Shown here one piece after another: positions 1 to 7,313 of a DNA stretch of 11,801 bases. The stretch is taken from positions 1 to 11,801 of the forward strand of contig CATPAV010000121.1 of the NCBI GenBank assembly GCA_955652245.1, written 5' to 3'. A program made the translations under genes and the position numbers. This DNA is from an uncultured Candidatus Udaeobacter sp. (GTDB lineage: Bacteria > Verrucomicrobiota > Verrucomicrobiia > Chthoniobacterales > UBA10450). A model generated the notes under the pieces. It saw only the letters and a program-made list of their open reading frames with translations, was not told the DNA's origin and did not search any database. Each line of letters begins with the position of its first letter. Position 1 is the first letter of the stretch.

Positions 1-114
1 GAACCCGGCTTGTACTATCCAGGATTGGGTGGCGCCCGTCAGGAAGATGTAGTCGTGGTCACGAAAACGGGTTGCAAGATCCTTTCGCGCTTTCCAAAGC
101 AGCTGGAGATTTGA
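1..114 (+). CDS. C-terminal end of an M24-family (Xaa-Pro type) aminopeptidase, 5' part outside the window
   Basis: The first reading frame is open from base 1 to a TGA at 112-114 and gives 37 residues beginning EPGLYYPGLGGARQEDVVVV. This matches the C-terminal end of the pita-bread fold of M24 metallopeptidases (Xaa-Pro aminopeptidase/dipeptidase, PepP/PepQ type). In that family a segment of the form EPG-Y-pG-gG-R-ED carries the last metal-ligand glutamate, here residue 15 of the fragment. The enzymes remove the N-terminal residue, or cleave the dipeptide, before proline, using two metal ions in the cytoplasm. Only the tail is visible, so PepP, PepQ and other M24 members cannot be told apart. 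The next gene starts 88 bases downstream on the same strand. Confidence 0.8.
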   Translation, partial: EPGLYYPGLGGARQEDVVVVTKTGCKILSRFPKQLEI

Positions 115-156
115 GGTGGGTCGGCTGCTCCGTCGGGCGATCCACCAATGAACGAA

Positions 157-172
157 GCGCGCGGTTGCGCGT
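157..172 (+). terminator. Weak GC hairpin after the aminopeptidase gene
   Basis: Arms CGCGC (158-162) and GCGCG (167-171) enclose a GGTT loop, with a possible G-T closing pair at 157/172. Only a short broken T stretch follows (178-180), so this is a poor intrinsic terminator. It is the only hairpin I see in the 88-base gap between the aminopeptidase and the metallopeptidase. Confidence 0.2.
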
Positions 173-202
173 CTAAGTTTCCTAGACACACTTAAGACAG
201 GC

Positions 203-901
203 ATGTTCTATCCTTACGGATTCGGTTTTGGATCTCATTGGCTGCTTTATATTGGCGTGCCCTTGATCATTGGGATTTGGGCTCAAATTCGGGTGAGCAG
301 TGCATTCCGAAAATGGGGCGAGGTGCGCGCGAGCTCGAATATCACCGGCGCCGAATGTGCGCGTGAAATTCTCGAAGCGGCGCAAATTCACGATGTCGAT
401 GTTGTCGAGACGAACGATTTTCTCGGCGATCATTACGATCCGACGAGCAAGAAGCTCTGCCTCTCGAGCAATGTCTACAACACGCCTTCGGTCGCTGCGC
501 TCGGCATCGCCGCGCATGAAACCGGGCACGCCATTCAGCACGCCAAAGCTTACGCACCGCTCAAGGCGCGAATGGCCATTGTGCCGGTCACGATGATTGC
601 GTCGCAAATGCTGCCGTTCGTGATTTTCGGCGGGCTGTTTTTCCGCATTACCGGGTTGATTACGCTCGGCATTTATTGCTATCTGATTCTGCTCGTCTTT
701 CAGCTCATCACGCTGCCGGTGGAGTTTGACGCGTCGCGGCGCGCGAAAATCATTCTGCAACAAATGGGCATCGTGCAGCCCGGCGGCGAAATGGCCGGAG
801 TAAACAAAGTTCTGAATGCGGCTGCGCTCACCTATGTAGCGGCGTTCATCGCCGCGCTGGGTAACCTGCTCTGGTTGCTTTCCCTGCGCGATCGCCGCTG
901 A
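203..901 (+). CDS. YugP-like membrane zinc metallopeptidase (Zn_peptidase_2 family)
   Basis: This 232-residue protein is close in length to Bacillus YugP. The N-terminus has a membrane segment at about residues 13-30. A soluble part follows with the zinc-binding motif HETGH at 105-109, in the context AAHETGHAIQH typical of this family. H105 and H109 are zinc ligands and E106 is the catalytic base. Two hydrophobic segments lie at about 124-146 and 150-172. The family-typical LPVEFDASRRA stretch (171-181) supplies a probable third ligand, E174. A last membrane segment is at about 205-228. The active site is predicted at the membrane surface. The substrate is not known for the family. The ATG at 203 is preceded only by a weak purine stretch (AAGACAGG). 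An ECF sigma gene lies 116 bases downstream, but nothing visible proves a functional link. Confidence 0.88.
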   Translation: MFYPYGFGFGSHWLLYIGVPLIIGIWAQIRVSSAFRKWGEVRASSNITGAECAREILEAAQIHDVDVVETNDFLGDHYDPTSKKLCLSSNVYNTPSVAALGIAAHETGHAIQHAKAYAPLKARMAIVPVTMIASQMLPFVIFGGLFFRITGLITLGIYCYLILLVFQLITLPVEFDASRRAKIILQQMGIVQPGGEMAGVNKVLNAAALTYVAAFIAALGNLLWLLSLRDRR

Positions 902-1017
902 TTAATTCGCGGGGCCATTTGAAGAAGATGAATCCGTCTATCGCGCTGCCTGCTCGCCGGATTTCCGATTTGTTATCGTCCGGCCTTGGTGCTCGTGGTA
1001 AATCTAAGCGCGACGCG

Positions 1018-1614
1018 ATGGAGCAGCCAAAAACGGACGAAGACCAGCAGTTGGTGGCGCGCACGCAATCGGGAGATGCGACTGCGTTCGATCAGCTCGT
1101 GGTCAAGTACACGCCGCGTCTTTACGGTCTGGTTTACAACATGACGTCGAACCACGAGGACACCAACGACCTGTTGCAGGATATTTTTTCCAAAGCTTAC
1201 AAAGCGATCCGCGGATTCCGTGGCAAGTCTTCTTTTTACACCTGGATCCACTCGATCGCGGTAAACATGACACTGAATTTTCTGAAAAAACGCGGCCGCC
1301 GTTTTCATCTCAGCCTGGACGATGTCGATACCAGCATCCAAAACGACAAAGAGTTTCTCGAGCTCACCGCAACGAGCAGCCCGGTGCGGGAGGCAGACCT
1401 TTCCGAACTGCAGCGAAGATTGAACGAGGCCATGATGAAATTGTCTGATGAACACAGAGCCGTGGTCACCATGTTTCATATTCAAGGGATGCCCCACTCG
1501 GAGATCAGTAAAATCTTGCGTGTTTCGGAGGGAACAGTACGTTCCAGGCTTTTCTACGCGAATCGGCAACTGCAAAATTATCTGGACGAATTCAGAAAAA
1601 ATCCCGTTGGTTAA
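1018..1614 (+). CDS. RNA polymerase sigma factor, ECF (extracytoplasmic function) family
   Basis: This is a 198-residue group 4 sigma-70 factor. Region 2 spans about residues 22-95 and includes DLLQDIFSKAYKAIRGFRGK and the WIHSIAVN helix, which contact core polymerase and the -10 element. A linker with an acidic LSLDDVD segment follows. Region 4 (about 135-192) holds a helix-turn-helix: MPHSEISKILRVSEGTVRSR. The ATG at 1018 was chosen because homologous ECF factors begin just before the DEDQQLVARTQSGD helix. The frame stays open upstream to an ATG at 919, but those 33 extra residues do not look like sigma factor. No strong ribosome site precedes either start. The next gene starts 11 bases after the stop, as expected for a sigma/anti-sigma pair. 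The protein would redirect polymerase to a small regulon in response to an envelope signal; the signal cannot be read from the sequence. Confidence 0.92.
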   Translation: MEQPKTDEDQQLVARTQSGDATAFDQLVVKYTPRLYGLVYNMTSNHEDTNDLLQDIFSKAYKAIRGFRGKSSFYTWIHSIAVNMTLNFLKKRGRRFHLSLDDVDTSIQNDKEFLELTATSSPVREADLSELQRRLNEAMMKLSDEHRAVVTMFHIQGMPHSEISKILRVSEGTVRSRLFYANRQLQNYLDEFRKNPVG

Positions 1615-1625
1615 CCCGCGCTGAA

Positions 1626-2120
1626 ATGGACGAATTTAACGACAACGAAATCGGCAAGCTACTTCGACTGAAACGGTACGAGCAACCGCCGCCTGGTTAC
1701 TTCGAAAATTTCCTGCACGAATTTCATCGCCGGCAGCGTGATGAATTGCTCCGTGAACCGCTCTGGCGGATCCTTCTGGGGCGCACTCAGGACTTCATAT
1801 TCCGGTTGGATGTTCGTTCGCTCACCTCCTACCCAGCGGCCATCGCTGCGGTCCTGGTGTGCGCCGCGGTCATTTCGCTGAAGATTTATCAGGAACCGGG
1901 GACCGCCAATGTCGTCGCCCTCCAGAGCGGGCCGGCATTATCCACAGCAGTGAATGCCGAAGGAGAATGGACGCTTGCATCCCCGGCGACGACGCGGATC
2001 TTCAGGGCGCAGCCGCTTCGCAGTTTGAATGAAAGCGCCGACACTCACCGGGCCGCCATCCCGCCGCGATACGTGCTCGATAGCGTTCCCGTGAGTTATG
2101 AGTCGACTTTCAGATTTTAA
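1626..2120 (+). CDS. Putative anti-sigma factor, single-pass membrane protein
   Basis: This 164-residue protein directly follows the ECF sigma gene, with an 11-base gap. The N-terminal ~65 residues are charged and helical (LLRLKRYEQPPPGYFENFLH at 12-31, then a basic HRRQRDELLRE stretch). A single membrane segment lies at about 69-87 (YPAAIAAVLVCAAVISLKIY). The C-terminal ~75 residues would lie outside the cytoplasm. That layout, one transmembrane helix with a cytoplasmic sigma-binding part, is the usual anti-sigma arrangement. The ZAS zinc motif (HxxxCxxC) is absent, and the only cysteine is in the membrane segment, so this would be a non-ZAS type. The call rests on position and topology rather than on a recognised domain. 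The last 23 bases overlap the start of the next gene, which suggests translational coupling. Confidence 0.62.
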   Translation: MDEFNDNEIGKLLRLKRYEQPPPGYFENFLHEFHRRQRDELLREPLWRILLGRTQDFIFRLDVRSLTSYPAAIAAVLVCAAVISLKIYQEPGTANVVALQSGPALSTAVNAEGEWTLASPATTRIFRAQPLRSLNESADTHRAAIPPRYVLDSVPVSYESTFRF

Positions 2121-3180
2121 TCGCGCGCCGGAATTTCGTTCCCGGTTTCGTTTTGCGGCGGTCTGTCGGTTTGCGCTCAGTCTATTCGCGGCATTTGGTC
2201 TGGTTCGCCTGGTTCGCGCGCAGGAAGAACCCGCTACGGCAATCAGCCACGTTAAGAAGGTCTTTGAGCAGGCCGCCAAAGCTGTGGTCAAAATTCACGG
2301 TGTTGACGAGCACTGTGAAATCTCGGGCACCGGATTTTTTATCGATCCTACGGGGACCCTTTACACTGCGTATACGGTCGGAGGTGAAGCGGGAAATTTC
2401 ACGATCGACTTCAACGGCAAAAGATATCCCGCACGCCAGGTTTTGGCTGACATCCGTAGTGGTATGGCCATATTAAAAACAGATGTAGCAACGCCCGCGC
2501 TGCCGATCGGAAAATCCGAGGAGCTGGAAGTGGCAACGCCTGTTGTTGCGATTGGTTATCCGCTGGATTTGCCGGAAACGCCAAATTTCGGAATGATCGC
2601 AGGATTTGATCGGAAATATCTCGGCCGTTATTTTTCGACTACGCATCTGCGGGTCAATCTGCCTACACAGCGTGGAGAGGCCGGCGCGCCGCTCTTGAAC
2701 ATGAAAGGGGAGGTCGTGGGCATTCTGGTCAGCAGTCTGGAAAACAATTCGGCCTGCTACGCCGTGCCAATTGAAGCGGCCGAGAAAATCCGGAGGGATT
2801 TCGTCCGTTTCGGAGAGGCCAGGCACGGTTGGGTGGGGATTAATGTTTCGGAGGCTGCCAAACAGGTGGAAGGCTCCCGCGCGGAAATGACGCAGATTAT
2901 GGAGGGCACGCCGGCGGCCGGTTCCGGAATCAAGCCTGGCGACGTTCTCTTGCAGGTGGGACGAAAAAAAGTCCACGAACCGGAAGACGTCTTGGATGCC
3001 TCGTTCTTCATCACCGCCGGCGACACCGTGCCGATTACAGTGATGCGCGGAAATGAAAAGCTGACTTTTAATGTACAGGCCGAACTGCATCCGGCTAGCC
3101 AGCGTCCGCCCTTGATTGCCTCGCCGACAAATCAGGCGGTTCCGCTCAAGCTCGATTCTGAAGTACAGCGCACGCCTTGA
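2098..3180 (+). CDS. Secreted HtrA-like pseudoprotease with C-terminal PDZ domain (catalytic triad lost)
   Basis: The protein has 360 residues. A signal peptide is likely at about 17-41 (basic RSRFR, hydrophobic core, cleavage near VRA/QE). A trypsin-like HtrA fold covers about 48-238 and a PDZ domain about 243-330, with a short Pro/Gln-rich tail. The fold is recognisable from GTGFFID (77-83), VVAIGYPLDLP (149-159), GAPLLNMKGEVVGILVSS (196-213) and YAVPI (221-225). Every catalytic position is replaced. The usual TNxHVV reads TAYTVG, so His is T93. The usual DLAVLK reads GMAILK, so Asp is G122. The usual GNSGGPL reads GEAGAPL, so Ser is A195. The frame is intact and the hydrophobic core is conserved, so this looks like a maintained non-proteolytic protein rather than a decaying gene. 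It starts inside the anti-sigma gene and probably acts with it in the periplasm, perhaps binding exposed protein C-termini through its PDZ domain. That role is inferred. Confidence 0.85.
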   Translation: MSRLSDFNRAPEFRSRFRFAAVCRFALSLFAAFGLVRLVRAQEEPATAISHVKKVFEQAAKAVVKIHGVDEHCEISGTGFFIDPTGTLYTAYTVGGEAGNFTIDFNGKRYPARQVLADIRSGMAILKTDVATPALPIGKSEELEVATPVVAIGYPLDLPETPNFGMIAGFDRKYLGRYFSTTHLRVNLPTQRGEAGAPLLNMKGEVVGILVSSLENNSACYAVPIEAAEKIRRDFVRFGEARHGWVGINVSEAAKQVEGSRAEMTQIMEGTPAAGSGIKPGDVLLQVGRKKVHEPEDVLDASFFITAGDTVPITVMRGNEKLTFNVQAELHPASQRPPLIASPTNQAVPLKLDSEVQRTP

Positions 3181-3195
3181 CGTTCAGCAGCACGG

Positions 3196-5406
3196 TCAGC
3201 GCGCCAGCATTTTCCGAAATTCCGCCTCGTTGAGAATGCGAATGCCAAGTTGTTTCGCTTTATCGAGTTTGCTGCCCGCCTCTTTCCCCGCCACCACGTA
3301 ATCGGTTTTCTTGCTCACGCTGCTGCTAACATGGCCGCCAAGCGTTTCGATCTTTGCGGTCGCTTCTTCGCGAGTCATTGATGGCAGCGTGCCAGTAAGC
3401 ACAAAAGTTTTTCCGGCCAGCGACAGATCCGCCGCTTTCTTCGCGGAAATTTTTTCGCTTCCCGGCTGAATCCCCAATTGCTTCATCCACTGCAAAATTC
3501 TTTTCCCGGTCGCTGATGCAAAAAATTCGAGGACGCTCTGCGCGACCATTGGTCCAACTTCAGTCACGATACCGGCGTTCTTGTCGATCTTGCTTTTGGA
3601 TGGTTTAGCGAATCCGGCCTTAATCAAGGCATCTCTAATTTCAATCAGATCCTGCCTTAACACGTCATACGCCGTCGGGTCTTTCCGTCGCAGCTTTTTA
3701 GCTTGCTCCTTTTTTATATCATAATCTACGACGCGCCGAAGCAATCCTGAGTTAGCCGCGTCCTCGATGGTTTCATGGAAACGCGCGAGCTGTGTCGCCG
3801 TCGTCTTGCCGACGTCGGGAATGGCGAGAGCGAAGAGCCAGCGCGAAAGCGGTAAAGTCTTCGCCCGCTCGATCGTATGCATCGCTTTCGTCGCGTTTTT
3901 CTCGCCAAAAATGCGGGGCGCTTCGTCCGTTCCGAGGTTCAGCTTGGCGAGCTGTTCCAGTTTCAACTCGAATAAGTCGAGCGGTTCGCGCACCAATCCG
4001 CGCTCGACCAGTTTGTCCGCGACAATCCCGCCGACGCTTTCGATGTCGAGCGCGCCGCGCGCGGCAAAAAATTCGAGACGACGCGTCGTTTGCGCCGGGC
4101 AGTGAAGATTTTCGCAACGCCAGGCTACGAACTCCGGATCGCGACGGACCGGACCGCCGCACACGGGGCATTTGCCCCGAACGTGTTCGAAGAAATTGAA
4201 GGGCTTTGCGCTCCGCGGCCGTTTTGATTTTACAATTTCGACCACAGCGGGAATCACTTCGCCGGCTTTTTCGATCACCACGATGTCACCGATGCGGATG
4301 TCCTTGCGTTTGATTTCATCCTCGTTGTGCAAGGTCGCACGCGAAACCCGGCTGCCGCTCACCGTCACCGGCTCGAGCACCGCCACAGGCGTGAGAATTC
4401 CAGTGCGTCCGACCTGAACGATGATGTCCATCAAGCGGGTCTTGACGCGTTCGGCCGCGTATTTGTATGCGATCGCCCAGCGCGGCGATTTGGCGGTGAA
4501 GCCGAGCCGCTCGCGTTGCTCAAACTCATCTACTTTCACGACCGCGCCGTCGGTTTGATATGCAAAATCAGCTCGAATTTTGTCCAGCTCGCGGATCGCG
4601 TTCAGAATTTCTTCAACCGAATCGGCCAGCCACCAGCGTGCGCTCGTGGGTAATCCAAGCTTCTTGAACAAAGGAAAAATTTCCGAGTGAAGATCGATAT
4701 CTAGGCCTTCAGTCGCGCCGGTTCCGTAAAACACAATTGACAGCGGGCGCTGCGCCACAATTTTCGGATCGAGATGTTTAAGGGAGCCTGCGGCTGCGTT
4801 TCGCGGGTTTGCAAACAACGGTAAACCGGCCGCGCTTCGTTCTTCGTTCAATTTTTCGAAGCCGCGCTTGTCCATGTAAACCTCGCCGCGCGCTTCGAAA
4901 ATTTTCGGGACCGCGCCGCGCAACCGCTCCGGCACCGACCGAATGGTGCGAACGTTTTGAGTGATGTCGTCGCCGACCACCCCATCCCCGCGAGTGGCCG
5001 CGTATTGCAGTTTTCCGTTTTCGTAGAGAAGCGAAACGGCCACGCCGTCCACTTTTGGCTCGATTACGACTGGAATCTTTTCGTCGGGCAAAAGTCGCGT
5101 AATGCGCCGGTAAAAATTGGCGACTTCCTTTTCGGAATAAGTGTTGTCGAGGCTGAGCATCGGCAGGCGATGCTGAATTTGAGCGAAGGCTTCGAGGGGC
5201 TTGCCACCGACGCGCTGGGTCGGCGAATCGGGTGCGACCAGCGCTGGGAACCGCGTTTCAAGGTCGACGAGTTCTTTGTAGAGACGGTCATATTCCTGGT
5301 CGCTGATCGTGGGAGCCGCCTGTTCGTAATAACGGCGGTCGTGCTCTTTGATTTCGCGCCGCAGCTGTTTGACGCGTTTCGCCGCTTGAGCCTCGTCTTC
5401 GGCCAT
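3196..5406 (-). CDS. ligA: NAD-dependent DNA ligase LigA
   Basis: This 736-residue enzyme seals nicks in duplex DNA during replication and repair, using NAD+ as adenylate donor. Visible in order: the NMN-binding Ia domain with HDRRYY and SDQEYDRLYKEL (22-46); the adenylation motif KVDG with nucleophile K118; the nucleotidyltransferase motifs TRGDGVVGDDIT (138-149) and FANPRNAAAGSLK (198-210); the OB fold around 325-395; a four-cysteine zinc finger (C413, C416, C431, C436); helix-hairpin-helix repeats about 450-635; and a BRCT domain about 660-736 (GKTFVLTGTLP). It is longer than typical LigA (about 670) mainly because of a charged insertion near 556-611 in the HhH domain. The chosen ATG begins MAEDEAQAAKRV, where LigA proteins normally start. 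The frame is open to 5613, but that extension runs antisense to the next gene and looks unlike ligase. There is no clear ribosome site. The gene is convergent with the pseudoprotease gene, with 15 bases between the stops. Confidence 0.97.
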   Translation of the reverse strand: MAEDEAQAAKRVKQLRREIKEHDRRYYEQAAPTISDQEYDRLYKELVDLETRFPALVAPDSPTQRVGGKPLEAFAQIQHRLPMLSLDNTYSEKEVANFYRRITRLLPDEKIPVVIEPKVDGVAVSLLYENGKLQYAATRGDGVVGDDITQNVRTIRSVPERLRGAVPKIFEARGEVYMDKRGFEKLNEERSAAGLPLFANPRNAAAGSLKHLDPKIVAQRPLSIVFYGTGATEGLDIDLHSEIFPLFKKLGLPTSARWWLADSVEEILNAIRELDKIRADFAYQTDGAVVKVDEFEQRERLGFTAKSPRWAIAYKYAAERVKTRLMDIIVQVGRTGILTPVAVLEPVTVSGSRVSRATLHNEDEIKRKDIRIGDIVVIEKAGEVIPAVVEIVKSKRPRSAKPFNFFEHVRGKCPVCGGPVRRDPEFVAWRCENLHCPAQTTRRLEFFAARGALDIESVGGIVADKLVERGLVREPLDLFELKLEQLAKLNLGTDEAPRIFGEKNATKAMHTIERAKTLPLSRWLFALAIPDVGKTTATQLARFHETIEDAANSGLLRRVVDYDIKKEQAKKLRRKDPTAYDVLRQDLIEIRDALIKAGFAKPSKSKIDKNAGIVTEVGPMVAQSVLEFFASATGKRILQWMKQLGIQPGSEKISAKKAADLSLAGKTFVLTGTLPSMTREEATAKIETLGGHVSSSVSKKTDYVVAGKEAGSKLDKAKQLGIRILNEAEFRKMLAR

Positions 5407-5425
5407 AAGGCATGATACAAACAGC

Positions 5426-5431
5426 GGAAAG
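5426..5431 (+). promoter_or_regulatory. Ribosome binding site that fixes the kinase-MurQ start
   Basis: GGAAAG lies 7 bases before the ATG at 5439. It favours that start over the upstream in-frame ATG at 5412, which would add nine residues (MIQTAERST) not expected before the kinase's first strand. Confidence 0.55.
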
Positions 5432-5438
5432 ATCGACA

Positions 5439-7187
5439 ATGAACGGCCGCGAAAAAATCCTTGGCGTCGAGGGCGGCGGAACCAAGACCGGGTGGGTTTT
5501 GGTCGAACGCGACGACAAGGAATTGCGCATCCTCGATCAGGGAAAACTTCCGCCGTCAAATTTCCGATTGGAAACACACGATCGCCTGAGAGCGATCTTC
5601 CGCGAACTTCCACGGGAGATTGATCGGACAGGAATCTTTCTTGCAGGCTGTGGGACTAGCGAGGATCGACAGTCGCTTTTGCGGCTCTGCGCCGAAATCT
5701 GGCCAAAGGCCAAAATTGTCACTGGCAGCGATCGGGAATCAGGTCTGGCGGCTGCCCTCGAACATAGCGACGGAATTGTAGTCAGTGCAGGAAGCGGCTC
5801 CTCGGTGACAGGACGTCGCGGCGACAAAATTGAGAATGCCGGCGGCTGGGGCCATATTCTCGGCGATACCGGCGGCGGTTATTTTCTCTCGATTCAGGCG
5901 CTGCGCTTCATCCTGCGCGAGTACGATTCGCATCATGGCGAGATGCAATTCACTGCGAAAATCTTGCACGCGCTTTCGCTCAACAATCTCGATGAACTGG
6001 TTCGCTGGGCGCAGACCGCCGACAAAATGGAGATCGCGATGCTCACGCCAGTTATTTTTGAAGCTGCCGCCAGCGGCGATGCGCGCGTAATGGAGATCAT
6101 CGAGAAGGGCGCCCAGGTTTTGAGCGAGTACACAGAGGCAGTCGCGTCCGGGCTTCATTTGCTCGCGCCGAAGGTCATGCTGCTCGGCGGACTTTTTCAA
6201 CGCGACTCAATCTACACCCATGCATTTCGGCGCAGACTGAAGAAGAATCTTCCAGATGCCCGCGTGGCAAGTGCGGAGCGCGGCTCCGAACTCGGCGCGG
6301 CGTGGCTCGCGGCAGAAATAAGCGATCACGTCACCTTTCAGTCAAAGCTTCCTGAGAACGAAATTGACAATCTGGCTGCCGCGCTCACTGAACAGCGCAA
6401 CCCGCGCTCAGAGAATCTGGAGAAACTAAATCCACGCGAATTGGTCGAGCTCTTTGTCGAAGAGGAAAGATTTGTGCAGGACGCATTGCGAGGCGCTATT
6501 GTCGATCTTGCCCGGGCGATTGAAATCGTTAGTGCATCACTGCGAAATGGCGGCCGCTTGTTTTATGTTGGCGCTGGGAGCAGTGGGCGTATTGGGGTGC
6601 TCGACGCGAGTGAAATCCCGCCAACATTTGGCGCGTCGCCCGAGCTCGTTCAAGGACTCATCGCCGGCGGCGCGGCCGCGATTCATCGCAGCGTCGAAGG
6701 CGCGGAAGACGAAAAAGGCGCGGGCGCAGTGGCGATTGATCAGCGCGGCGTGAAAGGTGTCGATGTTGTGATTGGAATCACAGCCAGCGGCCGGACGCCT
6801 TATGTGCTCGGCGCGCTTGCGCGGGCGAAATCGATAAACGCAAAGACCGTTCTGCTCACATGCAATCCAGCGAATTTGCAAACTGGAATTGCCGATCTTG
6901 TAATCAATCTCGCCGTTGGACCGGAAATTGTCACCGGATCGACAAGGTTGAAAGCGGGCACAGCAACGAAAATTGCGCTCAATATTATCAGTACCGGAGC
7001 GATGGTCGGACTCGGTAAAGTATATGGCAATTTGATGATTGATCTGCACGCGTCGAATTCGAAATTGCGCGATCGCGCGACGCGCCTGGTCGCTCAACTG
7101 TCGGAGTCGGATTACGATTCGGCGCGCCAGCAACTTGAAGCAAACAACTGGAATTTGCGGACCGTCGTGGCCAAGATCGGCAAGTGA
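5439..7187 (+). CDS. murQ: Fused BadF/BcrA-family amino-sugar kinase and N-acetylmuramic acid 6-phosphate etherase (MurQ)
   Basis: This 582-residue protein contains two enzymes. Residues 1-300 form an ASKHA-fold kinase of the BadF/BadG/BcrA/BcrD type (GlcNAc/MurNAc kinase-like). It has the phosphate-1 loop GVEGGGTKTGWVL (9-21), SAGSGSSVTG (116-125), GGWGHILGDTGGGYFL (135-150) and the adenosine-motif region VMLLGGLF (246-253). Residues about 316-582 form MurQ: TEQRNPRSENLEKL (317-330), then the SIS sugar-isomerase fold with YVGAGSSGRIGVLDASEIPP (376-395) and ITASGRTPYV (447-456). E392 and E423 are spaced exactly like the catalytic Glu83 and Glu114 of E. coli MurQ. MurQ cleaves the lactyl ether of MurNAc-6-P to give GlcNAc-6-P and D-lactate. 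The kinase half would make the 6-phosphate, so the fusion could take free MurNAc (and possibly GlcNAc) into recycling in one polypeptide in the cytoplasm. The kinase substrate is inferred from the fusion partner. It is divergent from ligA across 32 bases. Confidence 0.93.
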   Translation: MNGREKILGVEGGGTKTGWVLVERDDKELRILDQGKLPPSNFRLETHDRLRAIFRELPREIDRTGIFLAGCGTSEDRQSLLRLCAEIWPKAKIVTGSDRESGLAAALEHSDGIVVSAGSGSSVTGRRGDKIENAGGWGHILGDTGGGYFLSIQALRFILREYDSHHGEMQFTAKILHALSLNNLDELVRWAQTADKMEIAMLTPVIFEAAASGDARVMEIIEKGAQVLSEYTEAVASGLHLLAPKVMLLGGLFQRDSIYTHAFRRRLKKNLPDARVASAERGSELGAAWLAAEISDHVTFQSKLPENEIDNLAAALTEQRNPRSENLEKLNPRELVELFVEEERFVQDALRGAIVDLARAIEIVSASLRNGGRLFYVGAGSSGRIGVLDASEIPPTFGASPELVQGLIAGGAAAIHRSVEGAEDEKGAGAVAIDQRGVKGVDVVIGITASGRTPYVLGALARAKSINAKTVLLTCNPANLQTGIADLVINLAVGPEIVTGSTRLKAGTATKIALNIISTGAMVGLGKVYGNLMIDLHASNSKLRDRATRLVAQLSESDYDSARQQLEANNWNLRTVVAKIGK

Positions 7188-7235
7188 AATGACGGATTTT
7201 ATGCGAGTTGCTGAAGATTATCCGAAAGTCCGCAG

Positions 7236-7255
7236 TCACGATTTTTCATCACGAT
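7236..7255 (+). repeat. Short direct repeat TCACGAT x2 upstream of the small membrane-protein genes
   Basis: TCACGAT occurs at 7236-7242 and again at 7249-7255, separated by TTTTCA, a 13-base period. It lies 58 bases before the ATG at 7314, in the 126-base gap after the kinase-MurQ gene. Tandem half-sites at such spacing could bind a regulator, but chance cannot be excluded for a 7-mer. Confidence 0.3.
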
Positions 7256-7302
7256 AAGCGCAATACTTGTGCGCGACGCGAAGCAGAGATAAGACTCAAC
7301 CG

Positions 7303-7308
7303 AAAGGA
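7303..7308 (+). promoter_or_regulatory. Strong ribosome binding site for the 49-residue membrane protein
   Basis: AAAGGA lies 5 bases before the ATG at 7314. It is the clearest Shine-Dalgarno sequence in the window and supports translation of a gene too short to score well otherwise. Confidence 0.6.
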
Positions 7309-7313
7309 ACCCT

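Noticed and set aside
182..763. 193-residue minus-strand open frame opposite the metallopeptidase gene
   Set aside because: It is antisense to a well-supported gene, has low-complexity Arg/Asn-rich content and shows no recognisable motif.
919..1017. Upstream in-frame start adding 33 residues to the ECF sigma factor
   Set aside because: The added residues lack sigma-factor similarity, and region 2 begins shortly after the ATG at 1018. It cannot be fully excluded because neither start has a good ribosome site.
3181..3195. Bidirectional terminator between the convergent pseudoprotease and ligA genes
   Set aside because: The 15-base gap and its flanks show no GC-rich hairpin followed by a T tract on either strand.
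5407..5613. 69-residue N-terminal extension of the ligA reading frame
   Set aside because: It runs antisense through the start of the kinase-MurQ gene, is Arg/Pro-rich and has no resemblance to ligase N-termini. The ligase family start fits the ATG at 5406.
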